Positions 1-12,290 of a DNA stretch of 64,000 bases are shown here, in pieces (the first letter of the stretch is position 1; each line of letters starts with the position of its first letter). The DNA is taken from assembly GCA_036365145.1 (NCBI GenBank), contig JAEOAD010001365.1, positions 1,386,501 through 1,450,500 of the forward strand. Reading direction: 5' to 3'. The notes under the pieces are model-generated. The model had not been told where the DNA came from, made no database searches, and worked only from the letters and a program-made list of their open reading frames with translations. The position numbers were made by a program, and so were the translations under genes. This DNA comes from Orientallactaga sibirica (Eukaryota; Chordata; Mammalia; Rodentia; Dipodidae).

Positions 1-175
1 TTGCTTGCAAAGCCAAAGGATCCTGGTTCGATTCTCCAGGACCCATGTAAGCCATATACACAAGGAGATGCATGCATCTGGAGTTCATTTGGAGCTGCTG
101 GAGGCCCTGGTATGCCCATTCTCTCTCTCTTTCTCTCTGTCTCTTTCTCTCTCAAATAAATAAAATATATTTTTA
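1..175 (+). mobile_element. B2-type SINE, cut by window start
   Basis: Starts inside the tRNA-derived head (gcttgcaaagccaaaggatcc) and ends in ctctctcaaataaataaa. It serves as a good example of the local B2 consensus. Confidence 0.85.
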
Positions 176-773
176 AAAATACCAAAAAATAAAAAAAAAG
201 TAAAAGAAACTGGCAAAGTAGAATTTTTAGCCACAACAACAAAAAGACTGTTTGCAGTTTTTCACCTAGATAAAACGGTGGTGGGATGGTGGTAGAATTT
301 GCTGCCACAGGAATGGTACAGCCAACACGCCCAGGAGCTGAGTCCACGCGGACACCGTTTAGTTGGTGCTCTGGCCTCTGTGGAGCCTCCTTACCTTTGA
401 GGGACTAGCTTTTCGTTAAGGTAGTAAAGCTCCTTAGTTTTTAAAGAGGCTTGGGAGACTGTCCTTCTCTCATCTGCAGGTAATAGCATCCTGCGTGATG
501 GGGAATGGGGATCGTAACATCATGAGGGGATAAACTGGTTAAACAGTGTGGCTCAGACTAGTGGCCTCCCTGGGCATTGTCCCAGCTATCTCCATTGAGA
601 ATCCCTACACCCCTCCAGGCCCAGTCACTGCTATGGGTGACAATGGGGACCATAACAGAGAAGGAAACTATAAATTTTTTTCTGGCACCAACCATGAAAT
701 TTAATTAAAAGACTCCTAGAATGTACTTGTCATCAACCCTGACAATTTAAAGATATAAAAAATAGAGCTGAAA
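176..773. other. Unclassified unique DNA
   Basis: No coding frame, SINE or splice-flanked exon recognised. Confidence 0.5.
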
Positions 774-915
774 GCCGGGTGTGATGGTGCACGCCTTTAA
801 TCCCAGCACTCGGGAGGCAGAGGTAGGAGGATCGCTGTGAGTACAAGGCCACCCTAAGACTACATAGTTAATTCCAGGTCAGCCTGGACCAGAGTGAGAC
901 CCTACCTCAAAAAAC

Positions 916-948
<33 letters not shown>
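774..948 (+). mobile_element. B1-type SINE with long A tail
   Basis: Complete: gccgggtgtgatggtgcacgcc to cctacctcaaaa, then about 30 A. Followed at 949-1040 by a partial tRNA-type SINE head. Confidence 0.9.
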
Positions 949-951
<3 letters not shown>

Positions 952-1042
952 TGAGGAGATGGCTTAGTGGGTAAAGTGTTTGCCACTCAAACCAGAGTAC
1001 CTGAGTTCAATACCTAGACCCCGAGTAAAAAAGCCAGAAGCA

Positions 1043-1262
1043 GGCTGGAGGGATGGCTTAGTGGTTAAGTGCTTGCCTGTTATGCCTAAGGACCCTAGTT
1101 CGAGGCTCAATTCCCCAGAACCCATGTAAGCCAGATGCACACAGTGGCGCATGCATCTTGAGTTCGTTTGCAATAGCTGGAGGCCCTGATGCTCCCATTC
1201 TCTCTCTTTCTCTCTGCCTCTTTCTCTGTCTGTCACTCTCAAATAAATAAAAATAAAAACAA
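1043..1262 (+). mobile_element. B2-type SINE
   Basis: Near full length, with pyrimidine tract and aaataaataaaaat tail. A short B1-like scrap follows at 1358-1420. Confidence 0.9.
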
Positions 1263-1429
1263 AACAAAAATACCTGGAACTATTGAGGACATTTACACTC
1301 AAACCACCACATAGCCTTCCCACATTTCAAATCCATTCTTAAAAAAAAAAAAAAAAAAGCCAGAAGCCATGGTGGACTCCTGTAATCCCAGCATGCTGGT
1401 GGTGACATCGCATCCGAGGACAACAGATA

Positions 1430-2535
1430 CAGAAGTGTAGCGTGATCTTCTTGACAGTGGGAACCAAGCCCTGGCCTGACTGCGTCCAGCTCTGCTCTAA
1501 GTGGTCTGCACAAGTTACCACATTTCTCTTCAGTTCACCTCTGAGGTAGGTTGTGATGTCTCTGGACATGAAGCTGAGCCCCAGGCTGCGTGAGTGGTTG
1601 TCCCTCCAGCAGAAGGTCCTGGTATGGAGTCAAAACCTCCCCTTCCAAAACAGGAAGTGGACAGAGAAAGGCTTTGTGGGTAACAGATGAATCACAAACC
1701 AGTAGCATAAACATCTTGTTAAGAAAAACATCTCGCAGTAGAAGTGAGCCTGCTGCTGCCTCGGAGGAAGGAAGGGTGGCTAGGGAAGCAATGGGGTGGC
1801 AGGCACTGTGACAAAGCCACTGCGCATGCTGGTCAGGACAGAAGGCTGGAAGCCATGAGGCTTGGAATCTAGAAGGTCCCCTTATGTGATGCTAAGCATC
1901 ACACACATCTCCTCCATTGCATGCCCACATCTCCATGGTGACATTTGAGATCACGGACAATAAAGTCAGAGGCTTGGAGCTCAGACCTACTACCTGCAGA
2001 GAGGGTTCCAGCTCGGAAGACCTGGAATATTCTACCTACATCAGGCCAGGCAGAGTTCTCCAAAGCCAGACAGAATATTGACAACCCACCTCCAATACGA
2101 AATACTCATGAGACACTTGACAACGCAACACCGCATCCCTTACCACAGCCTCCCACCCACGAGGTTGAGATGGGCACTGGGAGCAGCACCCAGTGCACTG
2201 GGGCTCCTCTTTGCATCTCCCAGGAAGGACTGCCATTATGTTATCACTGTCTAGCATCCGCTTTTCCCAAGGTGGGACACCTGACTCATTTCTGCACTGA
2301 GCCTGCTGGGGATGGGTCAAGGGCAGATGGCACCTAAGACAGGAGCCAAGCAGATCCCTCAGGCACAGGGGACAGCATGGGTAGGCCACCGTGACCTTCT
2401 CACAGCTGTGAGCGTGCTCTTGGTTGCAACCTGTAAAGCGGGGACGGAGCCTGCTGAAGTTGGCTGGGGAGGAGCTGGGGCCTCATGTGAGCTCCTGGGA
2501 AAAATAGGATGATGGTTTGATTAAAATAAATAAAT
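1430..2535. other. Unique DNA without supported gene
   Basis: Several small open frames occur on both strands, the longest 130 codons, but none has a recognisable domain, conserved start or flanking splice sites. Confidence 0.5.
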
Positions 2536-2539
2536 TAAA

Positions 2540-2766
2540 AGTCAGGCATAGAAGCCCATGCCTGTTTCTGTGAGTTCTGGAGGTTGAGGCAGGAAGACCG
2601 CCTGAGCCGAGGAGTTCCAAACCAGCTTGGGCAATTTAACAAAGCCCATCTAAAGCCAAACAAAAGGCCAGACATAGTAGCATAGGCCTGTGAATCCAGC
2701 ATTCTCAGTTCAAGGACAGACTGGGCTACTTGTGAGACTCCTGGCTTAAAATGAAAAAAAAAAAAG
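2540..2766 (+). mobile_element. Two old B1-like copies in tandem
   Basis: First copy 2540-2665 (ggcatagaagcccatgcctg ... gaggcaggaagaccgcctga), second 2668-2766 with an A tail; both well diverged from the young B1 consensus. Confidence 0.6.
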
Positions 2767-2810
2767 CAAGGAGCAGGGGAAGAAGAGGAGAAAGAAAGGA
2801 AACATTTTAG

Positions 2811-2950
2811 CTGGGCGTGGTGGCACCCAGCACTTGGGAGGCAGAGGTAGGATAATCACTGTGAGTTCGAGACCACCCTGAGACTGCATAGTGAATTCCA
2901 GGTCAGCCTGAGCTAAAGGAGACCCTACCTTGAAAAAAAAAAAAAACAGA
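2811..2950 (+). mobile_element. B1-type SINE
   Basis: agctgggcgtggtggcacccagcac to ccctaccttgaaaa; lacks about 10 bases after the 'ggtggcac' box. Confidence 0.9.
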
Positions 2951-3144
2951 AAGAAAGAAAGAAATATTTTACTAGCAAAGAGGAAGGAAAGTGTGGAAAG
3001 AGGGTAGAGAGAGGCATGGAAGGGGAAGAGAGATGACAGGTAGAGAGACCCACAAACAGCTTAGTTCTTAAAGTAGCTGGAAGCAGTCAAGGATGGTTCA
3101 GCTAAGGTCGTTCGCCTGGCCAGGGTGCATATGGCTTCTAGTCC

Positions 3145-3230
3145 CAGCCATCACCTCTGCTATGAGCAAGAAACACACCTCTCTGAGCCTCAGTTTTCCT
3201 ACCACAAAATTGGGACCACTGTCCCCATGT
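3145..3230 (+). mobile_element. MIR fragment
   Basis: Core 'cctctctgagcctcagttttcc' followed by 'aaaattgggacca' is characteristic of MIR. The surrounding 2.99-3.83 kb is otherwise unique, with no supported gene. Confidence 0.6.
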
Positions 3231-3835
3231 CTGAAGGCTTGAGAGTCAGACTCCGTGCAGCCAAACATGCCTGTTGTCTCTGGGAGCAGCAGGCGGCTTT
3301 CCACTCGGAAGATGCCATTGCGTGCACCCACCCATCTCACCCTTGGCAGACATATCAAAAGGCTATAAATAGCAGCATCTTGGCTACTCATAAATGCGTT
3401 AAATATGACTTGGCATCTTTCCCAGGCTTCCTGTCAGGGTGGTGGGCGAGGTGGAGGAGGGTTAAACAGGGGCCCATTGGGTGTCAAGGTCATGAGGCGG
3501 GACTCAGCTGCCCTGGTGTGCCAGGTGGTGTCCCTTCTGCCCCCACTCTCCTGGGCACAGGCTCCTGCCAGCCACTCTGGACCCTGGCAAGCCCTGCCCA
3601 GTGACTCAGGCCCCGCCACTGGCCTGATTGCCTGGATTCACCCTCCAGCCCAGTCTGCATTAGTCGGTCTGTCCACAAATGGCAGGGGTGGCTGCGCAGG
3701 CAGCAGAGGAGGGAGGAGGAGGGGGGAGAAGGGAGGCACGAAGCTCTCAGAGGCTGGCCTCACCCCTGACTTAGGAATAGGAGGTGAGGGTACCACGGAC
3801 AGGTTCTGGTCCCAGTGCCTGAGTATGTGACCTGG

Positions 3836-4150
3836 TTTTTTTGTTTTTCAAGGTAAGGGTCTCATTCTAGCCTAGGCTGGTCTGGAATTCACTATATAGT
3901 CTCAGGCTGGTCTTGAACTCACAGCAATCCTCCTACCTCAGCTTCCCAAATGCTGGAATTAAAGGCATGCATCACCATACCTGGCTGGCTTTTAATAAAA
4001 TTAAATTTTTTTTCGAAGTAGGGTCTCACTCCAGCCCAGGCTGACCTGGAATTCACTCTGTATTCTCAGAGTGGTCTCGGACTCATGGCAAACCTCCTAC
4101 CTCTGCCTCCTGAGTGCTGGGATTAATGGGGTGCACCACCACGCCCGACA
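3836..4150 (-). mobile_element. Two antisense B1-type SINEs
   Basis: 3836-3990 and 4012-4150, each running from a T-rich tail through 'ggtctcactc' to 'ccaccac(g)cc'; separated by a short AT-rich spacer. Confidence 0.9.
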
Positions 4151-4167
4151 AAATTTAAATATTTAAA

Positions 4168-4540
4168 AAAATTTTTACTTATTTATTTATTTGAGAGAGA
4201 GAGAAAGAGAGAGAGAGAGAATGGGTACACCAGTGCCTCCAGCCCCTGCAAACAAACTCCAGAAGCATGCATCCCCTTGTGTATCTGGTTTATGTGGGTC
4301 CTGGAGAGTTGAACCGGGAACCTTTGCCATTGCAAGCAAATGCCTTAACCGCTAAGCCATCTCTCCCGCCCCTTCAATATTTTTATTGAATTAAGTATTT
4401 GAGGGAGAGAGTATTGGTGGGCCTCTTACCATTCACTGGAAAGGCGTTCCAGAGGCATGTGCTGCTTTTGTGCATCTGGCTTTAGGTGGACACTGGGGAG
4501 TCAAACCTGGTCCAGCAGACTTTTCAAGAAAGCTCCTTTA
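4168..4540 (-). mobile_element. Antisense B2-type SINE plus a degenerate second copy
   Basis: 4168-4372 is a full copy from atttatttgagagagag to ctaagccatctctcc. 4373-4540 is an older copy recognised by tgtgcatctggcttt and gtcaaacctgg. Confidence 0.8.
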
Positions 4541-4758
4541 GGGCTGGAGAGATGGCTTAGTGGTTAAGCGCTTGCCTGTGAAGCCTAAGGACCCCAGTTC
4601 GAGGCTCTATTCCCCAGTACCCACTTAAGCCAGATGCACATGGTGGCAAATGCATCTGGAGTGTGTTTGCAGTGGCTGGAGGCCCTAGCGCACCCATTCT
4701 CTCTCCCCCCCCCCGTCTGTCTCTAATAAGTAAATAAATAAAAATTTTAAAAAAGAGA
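4541..4758 (+). mobile_element. B2-type SINE
   Basis: gggctggagagatggcttagtgg to ctaataagtaaataaataaa; the facing head fragment of an antisense B2 follows at 4760-4796. Confidence 0.9.
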
Positions 4759-4984
4759 AAGCGCCTTTAACCACTGAGCAATCTCCCCAGCCCTAAGCTG
4801 CTGTTTATGGATGCGTCACATGCCTCGGTGTCCCCTCTGTGGAGCAGAGATAACAGCACCTTCCTCAAAGGGCTGTTAAGGAAAGAACAGATGGTGACGT
4901 TCTGGCTGTCAGTAGAGTCCAACCCAAGTATCTGCTCTAGATGTAGGTTTGCTACTATTGCTCATGGTTTCCTTTCTTCTTTTG

Positions 4985-4985
<1 letters not shown>

Positions 4986-5023
<38 letters not shown>
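4986..5023 (+). repeat. (TG)n microsatellite
   Basis: About 18 TG units then gcgcgcatgcatgc. The duplicate at about 6505-6516 has only about six units. Confidence 0.95.
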
Positions 5024-5030
<7 letters not shown>

Positions 5031-5209
5031 ATGCCTTTTCAAGTGTGTGGGCACGTGTGTGCACATGGAGGCCAGAGGTTGGTGTTTTCCTCAGTAGTTC
5101 TCCGCTTTAGATTTTGAGACTGTCTCTCACTGAACCTGGCCGTCACTAGATTTGGCTGGAAATGAAAACCGAGCTCTCGGGAGGCTGAGGTAGAAGGATC
5201 ACCCTGAGC

Positions 5210-6704
5210 ACAAATGGCAGGGGGCTGCGCAGGCAATAGAGGAGGAAAGGAGGGGGACAAAAAACCACAGAAGCTCTCAGAGGCTGGCCTCCCACCCTGA
5301 CTTAGGAATAGGGAAGGTGAGGGTACCACGGACAGGTTCTGGTCCCAGTGCCTGAGAGATGTGACCTTTTTTTTTTGTTTTTCAAGGTAAAGGTCTCATT
5401 CTAGCCTAGGCTGAGTCACTGAATTCACTATATAGTCTCAGGCTGGTCTTGAACTCACAGCAATCCTCCTACCTCAGCTTCCCAAATGCTGGAATTAAAT
5501 TAAATTAAAATTTTTGCATCACCATACCTGGCTGGCTTTTAATAAAATTAATTTTTTTTTTAGGGTCTCACTGCAGCCCAGCAGTGTTGGAATTCACTCT
5601 GTATTCTCAGAGTGGTCTCGGACTCATGGCAAACCTCCTACCTCTGCCTCCTGAGTGCTGAGATTAATGGTAAACCACCACGGAGGACAAAATTTAAATA
5701 TTTTTAAAATTTTTACTTATTTATTTATTTGAGAGAGAGAGAAAGAGAGAGATTTTGGAATGGTACACCAGTGCCTCAGCCCCTGCAACGAACTCCAGAA
5801 GCATGCAAAGTTTGTATCTGGTTTATGGTCCTGGAGAGTTGAACTGGAATTTTTTTATTTTGCAAGCAAATTTTAAGGCTAAGCCATCTCTCCCCTTCAA
5901 TATTTTTATTGAATTAAGTATTTGAGGGGAGAGTATTTGGGCCTCTTACCATTCACTGGAAAGGTTGCCCAGACGCTTTTGTGCTGCTTTTGTGCATCTG
6001 GCTTGAAAGGTGGACACTGGGGAGTCAAACCTGGTCCAGCAGACTTTTCAAGAAAGCTCTTTTTAGGGCTGGAGAGATGGCTTAGTGGTTAAGCGCTTGC
6101 CTGTGAAGCCTAAGGACCCCAGTTCCAGGCTCTATTCCCAGTACCCATTTTTAAGCCAGATGCACATGGTGGCAAAATGCATCTGAGTGTGTTTGCAGCA
6201 TGGCTGGAGGCCCCTGGCGCACCCATTCTCCTCTCCGTCTGTCTCATTGTAAATAAATAAAAATTTTAAAAGAGAAAGGCGCCTTTAACCACTGAGCAAT
6301 CTCCCCAGCCCTAAGCTGCTGTTTATGGATGCGTCACATGCCTCGGTGTCCCCTCTGTGGAGCAGAGATAACAGCACCTTCCTCAAAGGGCTGTTAAGGA
6401 AAGAACAGATGGTGACGTTCCTGGCTGTCAGTAGAGTCCAACCCCAAGTATCTGCTCTAGATGTGGTTTGCTACTGCTCATGGTTTCCTTTCTTCTTTTG
6501 GCGGTGTGTGTGTGTGCCGCATGCATGCCTTTCAAGTAAAATGGCACGTGTGTGTGCACATGGGAGGCCAGAGGTTGTGTTTCCTCCTCAGTAGTTCTCC
6601 GCTTTAGATTTTGAGACTGTCTCTCACTGAACCTGGCCGTCACTAGATTTGGCTGGAAATGAAAACCGAGCTCTCGGGAGGCTGAGGTAGAAGGATCACC
6701 CTGA
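5210..6704 (+). repeat. Direct duplication 1, right (noisy) copy
   Basis: Same order of elements as 3675-5209 but with many small indels, added T or A runs and a collapsed (TG)n tract. After 6704 the B1 broken at 5209 continues normally, so the junction at 5209/5210 is the artificial or recombinant one. It contains repeats of the same B1 and B2 copies, not listed again. Confidence 0.9.
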
Positions 6705-6990
6705 GTTCAAAGCTAGCCTGGGACTACAAGAGTGAGTTCAGGTCAACCTGTGCTAGAGTGAGACTCTACCTCAAAAAAACAAACAAGGGCTGGGAAAATG
6801 GCTTAGCAGTTAAGGTGCTATAATTCGCAAACCTAAGGACCCCAAGGGATTCCCCCAGGACCCACATAAGCCAGATGCACAAAGGGGTGCACGTGTCTGG
6901 AGTTTGTTTGCAGTGGCTGGAGGCCCTGGTGCACCCATTCTGTCTTTCTTTCTTCCTCTCCTCCCCCAATAAATGAAATATTAAAACAAA
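6668..6990 (+). mobile_element. B1-type followed by B2-type SINE
   Basis: 6668-6786 is a 5-prime truncated B1 and completes the copy broken at 5209. 6787-6990 is a B2 with several indels. Confidence 0.8.
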
Positions 6991-7094
6991 CAAAAAAAAA
7001 ACCCCAAAAACCAAAAGAGAGAGAGAAATGGAAAGAAAGACAGAAAGAGGAAGGAAGGTTTTAAAAAAGTGTAGTTGTCAGTTTGAGTTGTTGG

Positions 7095-7435
7095 GATGAA
7101 CTTTTTTTTTTGTTTTTTGAGGCAGGGTCCCACTTAACTCAGGCTGATAAATTCACAACCTGTAGACTCAGGTGGCCTTGAACTCTTGTTTGATAAACCT
7201 TTTTTAAAGGGATGACTTTTTATTTTTAAGACATTTTTTTACTTTTATTTTTTATTTATTTTATTTTATTTTATTTTTTGAGTATTTTATTTTGGAGAGA
7301 GAGAGAGAAGACAGAGATGAGGGAAGCCAGCAGTGTTTCAGCTGCTGAGAACGCAAATCAGATAATCTGATTAATGTGGTCACAGCCCGGCATTAGAAGA
7401 AAGAGTTGTCTGCATCTGGCTAAACGTGGGACCTG
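7095..7435 (-). mobile_element. Damaged antisense B1 and B2 copies
   Basis: 7095-7185 keeps 'gaggcagggtcccac' and 'gtagactcaggtggcc'. 7240-7435 keeps 'ttttggagagagagagag' and 'ctgcatctggct' but is full of indels, in keeping with the noisy stretch. Confidence 0.55.
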
Positions 7436-7593
7436 GAGGGATGACTTTTTAAAGCAGGCACAGTTGTGAAGGAAAGGATTTTATTTGAAGCTTACAGACC
7501 CAGGGGAATTTTATAATGGCAGAAGTTGCTTTCCTTTCACAGGCGCAAACGGAGAGAAAGTGGCCACCAACATGATAAGGAAGCACACTTTAT

Positions 7594-7705
7594 TTTTATT
7601 TTTATTTTTTTTATTTTGGTTTTTCGAGGTAGGGTATCACTCCGGCCCAGGCTGACCTGGAATTAACTATGTAGTCTCAGGGTGGCCTCGAACTCATGGC
7701 GATCC
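7594..7705 (-). mobile_element. 5-prime truncated antisense B1 with target-site duplication
   Basis: Flanked by ggaagcacacttta on both sides (about 7578-7592 and 7705-7719). It interrupts an LTR-like remnant (about 7445-7830) recognised by 'ttacagacccaggggaa' and the 'ccaagttataag' end. Confidence 0.75.
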
Positions 7706-7833
7706 GGAAGCACACTTTAGGAACTCCAGGCAGAATTTAGGCACTTTGTATATCTTAGGCTGAAATTTGATACGCCCCTAGTAACTTCTTTTTTTTTTTT
7801 TTTAGCCAAGTTATAAGTTTGGATAAAACTTTT

Positions 7834-8060
7834 GAGGGCTGGAGAGATGGTTTAGTGGTTAAGGCACATGCCTGCGAAACCTAAGGACCCAGGTTTGATT
7901 CTCCAGGTTCCACGTAAGCCAGATGCACATGGTGGCGCTTGTGTCTGGAGTTCATTTGCAGTGGCTAGAGGCCCTGGTGCACCCATTCTTACTCACTCTC
8001 TATATCACTCTCCCTCCCTCTGTCTCTAATAAATAAACATTTAAAAATAAATCTAAAGAA
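7834..8060 (+). mobile_element. B2-type SINE
   Basis: Complete; flanked by imperfect duplicates aaaacttttga and aaaaccttttga. Confidence 0.9.
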
Positions 8061-8234
8061 AACCTTTTGAATCTATTGGGGGACATTTATTTAAACTATC
8101 ACATTTTGTCTCGGGCCCCCAATAGATTTATAAGCATCTTATATTGTATATCATGTTTAGTCTAAATCTAAAAGTTGTTACACACTTAAGATAGCTTTAA
8201 AGTCTTAAGTTTTTTTTTGTTGTTGTTGTTTTGT

Positions 8235-8660
8235 TTTTTTGTTTTTTGAGGAAGGGTCTCACTCTAGCTCAGGCTGACCTGGAATTCACTATGTATTCTC
8301 AGGGTGGCCTCAAAGTCACAGCAATCCTCCTACCTCTGCCTCCCAAGTGCTGGGATTAAGGCATATGCCACCACACCCAGCTTAAAGTTCTTAAGTCTTA
8401 TTATCTGTTAAAGTCTTAAGTCTTATCTGAGGTTTAAGATTTTTTAAAATTTTTTTTAAGATTTTATTTTTATTTATTAATTAGAAACAGAGGAAAGAAG
8501 ATCAAAAAGAATTATCGCGCCAGGGCCCATCCATTAAATGACCACAGATGCATGTTTCCCTGTTCCTTGTGCATCTGGAAATTTTTAAGGACCTGGAGGA
8601 TTGAAATGGGAGGTCCTCAGGGCTGTCTCTTTGTGCCTGCCTTAACACATAAGCTAAGGT
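8235..8660 (-). mobile_element. Antisense B1, then damaged antisense B2
   Basis: 8235-8395 is a clean B1. 8435-8660 retains 'ttttatttttatttatta', 'tgtgcatctgg' and 'gccttaacacataagc' with indels. Confidence 0.7.
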
Positions 8661-8718
8661 CCACCACCAAAATTATAAAGATTGTTTTATAACTGTGAGT
8701 CTTGTAAAATCAAAACAA

Positions 8719-8749
8719 GTCACACACACACACACACACACACACACAT
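8719..8749 (+). repeat. (CA)n microsatellite
   Basis: About 15 CA units. Confidence 0.95.
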
Positions 8750-8764
8750 AAAAACTTTGTTGTT

Positions 8765-9214
8765 TGTTTTGTTTGAGGCCAGGGTCTCACTTCTATCCCA
8801 GGCTGGCTGCCCTCCCTTCAGGGTCTCCTGTAACTCACAGTGATCCATACTACCTCTGTCTCCTGAGTGCTGGGATTAAAGCTTTGAGCCACATGCCTCT
8901 TTGAAGTTACATATTTTTAATGAATAAAGGCACAGAGTAAATATTTTTAACTGTTATAAGGCATAACAAGGAGAGACTGGAACAATGTAAACTTAAAAAC
9001 TATCAAGCAAACATTTAATTTTTGTAGTTTAAGTCTGATTTTTTTAATTTTTATTTATTTATTTATTTTTAGTTTTTCCAGCGTAGGGTCCTAACTCTAG
9101 CCCAGGCTGACCAAAAAATTCATTTATGGAGTGCCTCAGGGGTATCCTTGAACTCACCAGCTAACCCTCCTACCTCTGCCTTTAAGTGCTGGGATTAAAG
9201 TGTGCCAAACGCCT
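8765..9214 (-). mobile_element. Two damaged antisense B1 copies
   Basis: 8765-8900 and 9060-9214. Both keep 'agtgctgggattaaag' but carry insertions or lost blocks; the 9060 copy has 'ccaaaaaattcattt' where consensus reads cctggaattcac. Confidence 0.7.
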
Positions 9215-10094
9215 GGCTTAAATTTTGGTATTTTTAAATTTTGTCTCACCAGCTGGGCTGAATGGAGGGAAACCCTATTGTTCCAAGTCAACAGCAATTT
9301 TACTCTGTTCTTGTCTAGTCCATATATCTAAAATATTTTTTGGTCCACATATAATCCACAGGCATTTTAAAGCTCATTCAGCAGCAATTCTTCCAATGAC
9401 TTCTTTTCTTTTGTTTTCTTTTCTTTTGGAGCCAAATTTTCAGTTTTTTTTAGAAAACTGTCTTTATAAATTAATGCTCCTTTTTGGGACCTGCCTGTAG
9501 AGAGAGGTATGGTAACTTTTCAGAAGTCGAGACACTTCCCTGACATGCCACTGTGGTTTTCAGACCATGAAGCACCAGCTAAGGGCAATTGAACATTGCC
9601 TCTGTATCACTTTTTTTTGGATTCTTTTTAAACACTGAGGATCTTCCAGAATCATTTGATTCCTTGACTTAGCAGCAGCTTTAATCTTATTTAAGAGGTT
9701 TCTCCAGCCTCAGCAACTTTTTTTTCAGCCTCTTTAAAAGGATCAGCACATTTTTTCTAAATGTTCCATCTCAGGAGGGCTCTGAACTGCAGTGTATTTT
9801 ATAATCACTTTATTTATTTTTAAGACAGTTTTTCACAACAAAATTTATTAGAAGAATAAGTGGTTTTGCCTTTAATCCCAGCATCCAGGAGAAAGAGGGA
9901 TAGACACAGTTACAGCTGGGCACTGTGCCTCCAAAATCCCAGGTCCACTCCACAATGGAACCATTAAACCTTCACACTCACAATGCCTACCAGTGCTTGT
10001 GACATACAACACCAAAATCCAGTGTTTAAGAGGGGGAACACATATACCTCCCAGAAAGCCACTCAGCACTTACATTAAGAACAGCTTATTTTAG

Positions 10095-10640
10095 TCCTGC
10101 TAGATGGCTGAGAGAGGTTAAGCATTTGCCTGCAAAGCCAAAGGATCCTGGTTTGACTGCTCCAGGACCCATTTTAGCCAGATGCACACAGGGGCACATG
10201 AGTCTGGAGTTCATTTGCAGTGGCTGGAGGCCCTGGGGTGCCCATTGGACTCCGTCTCTTTCTTTTTTTTAAAAAATTAATCTATATTTTAAAAATCAGA
10301 AAAAATTAAAAAATTTTATTTTTAGGAGAAATAGAAAACAAAATAACATGTGATCATTTCTTGCTCTACTATATAAACAATGATATAATCATTTTAAATT
10401 TATTATTTATTAAAATTTATTTTAAAATTTAAGACAAGGGCTGGGGAAATGGCTTAACCAAGTTAAGGCAATTGCCTGCAAGCCATAGAGGACCCTGGTC
10501 AGATTCCCCAGGACCCAGGAGAAGTCAGCCATGCACAAGGGGACACATGCATCTGATAGTTCATTTTGCAGTGGCCAGAGTTGGAAGGTGTGCCCATTCT
10601 CACTCTCTTTCTCTGTTTCTAACAAACAAATAAATCTTTA
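10095..10640 (+). mobile_element. Two damaged B2-type SINEs
   Basis: 10095-10290 and 10437-10640. Their cleaner counterparts in the duplicate are at 12672-12865 and 13014-13215. Confidence 0.75.
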
Positions 10641-10749
10641 AAATTGTCCAAAGAAAATTGAAAAGCAATACCATAAATGTAACAGCTGGCTTTTTTAAAT
10701 ATAGTACACCATGATTCATGACAGGCAGGGTCTCATCTGGTCCAGACGT

Positions 10750-11808
10750 TCAAACATTTCCATAGTCTGAGATCTATTAACTGAGCCGTAATACCAAAGA
10801 AACCAAAAAAACCCATAATGGCACACAAAAAAAAGCATTCACATTATAAAAGATGGCATTGGTCATAGCAAAAGACATATTCAACCAATACAAGATTTAA
10901 ACAAGGCAAACTTCAAACTCTGTAGCTCCAAGTCCAATAACTCCAGCCAGTGACAAATTTTCAAGTCTGATAATTCTAACCAGCAGTAAGTCTCTGGAGT
11001 TCCAATTCCACACCTCCAGCTAGGCTACTCACAGTCTTGGAAAACTTCATCTGGGGCCAGCAACTTTCCTTAGCAGCCATCTCATGGTCCTGGCATCTCC
11101 ACTGGGTCTCCACTGCAACCCATGGTTCATCCTCACAGCGCCATCGGGTCTCCATGGGGGCATCCAGCAAACCTGCTTCACACTGCCCATGGCCTTTTCC
11201 AAAACACAAGACCATGTTGCAAACTCAATGACCCTCTCTTTCCTGCATTTCTTATATTCCACAATACCAGGTAGGGTGCCAATTTGTTAATCCAGGGGGG
11301 AATAAAGCAGACTTTGAACAACAAGACACTCCTCGAGCACTCAGGCCCCTTCAAAAGAGTCTATTCTTCCTGTTGTCCCAGTGCAGTTCAGCTGGCCCAA
11401 TCTCAAAGGCTCAATCTCATATAACTGCAGCTGAATGGGCAGAAGTTTTAGCCCAGAGATTTCATTTTTTCTATGCCATATCCCTCTGCTCACACCAGTC
11501 CATTTCTACACAATGCAACCCCGCACAAATTCTCAGGACACAGGCATAACAGCAAGCTTCGCCCCAAACTGCTCCTAGCCCAGGCCAAGTAAAGCTCTTT
11601 CTCACCCTCATGAGCCAAACCTCACAGTCCATAGTTCTTACTGCATTCAGGTCTTTTTACTATGACCAGAACAGTCCATCAAGCTGTACTTACAGCACTG
11701 CAAGGTGTCTCTTAGGCCAAGGTTTCAAGTCCTTCCATATTCCTCTTGAAAATCAGTTCCAAAAGGCCAAAGCCACACAGTCAGGTATCTAGCAACAATC
11801 CCACTGGC
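10750..11808 (-). mobile_element. MaLR-type internal sequence, antisense, duplicate copy
   Basis: Matches 13905-14990 but lacks flanking LTRs because of the 608-bp gap and the duplication junction. No intact retroviral reading frame. Confidence 0.5.
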
Positions 11809-12059
11809 TTAACTTTTGGTATTTTTAAATTTTGTCTCTCCAGCTGGGCTGAATAGCTAGGGAAACCTATTGTTCCAAGTCAACAGTGTGTTCTATGGTA
11901 GTTCTTGTCTAGTCCTGATATATTTAAAATATTTTTGGGTCTTCATATAATCCACAGGCCATCTTTTAATGGCTCTACCAGCCTTCTTTTTCTTTTCTTT
12001 TTTTTTCTTTTCTTTCTTTTTTTCTTTTCTTTTCTCTTCTGTTGTCTTCCTTTCTTTCT

Positions 12060-12290
12060 TTTTTTTGAGAGAGAGACAGAGAGAGAGAGAGAGAGAACGG
12101 GTGCGCCACTGGCCTCTCAGCCACTGTGGGTGAACTCCAGACGTGTGCACCCCCTTGTGGGCAATTGTGGCATTGCGCCCCTGTATCACTATTTTTTGGC
12201 GTCTTTCTAAACGTAGGATCTGGAGAATCAAATGGGAGTTCCTAGACTTAGCAGGCAGTGCCTTAACCACTAAGCTCTCTCTCCAGCCCC
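12060..12290 (-). mobile_element. Antisense B2-type SINE with pyrimidine-rich flank
   Basis: Preceded by a 60-base TTTTC-rich run; from gagagagagag to taagctctctctccagcccc, with indels in the middle. Confidence 0.75.

Larger units (their letters stand above)
3675..5209 (+). repeat. Direct duplication 1, left copy
   Basis: Begins acaaatggcag and runs through two antisense B1, B2 copies, the (TG)n tract and a partial B1, ending mid-B1 at 'accctgag'. The same series restarts at 5210. This copy has clean SINE sequences. Confidence 0.9.
9215..11808 (+). repeat. Direct duplication 2, left (noisy) copy
   Basis: Begins at 'ggcttaaattttggt' and matches 11809-14990 in order, except that it jumps at 10750 from the interior of an antisense B1 ('ctggtccagac') straight to 'gttcaaac', skipping what is 13314-13921 in the other copy (about 608 bp). 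Confidence 0.85.

Noticed and set aside
4807..6594. Two similar open frames beginning MDASHASVSPLW
   Set aside because: They are the same non-coding sequence read in the two copies of a duplication, running into a (TG)n tract in the first; no family resemblance.
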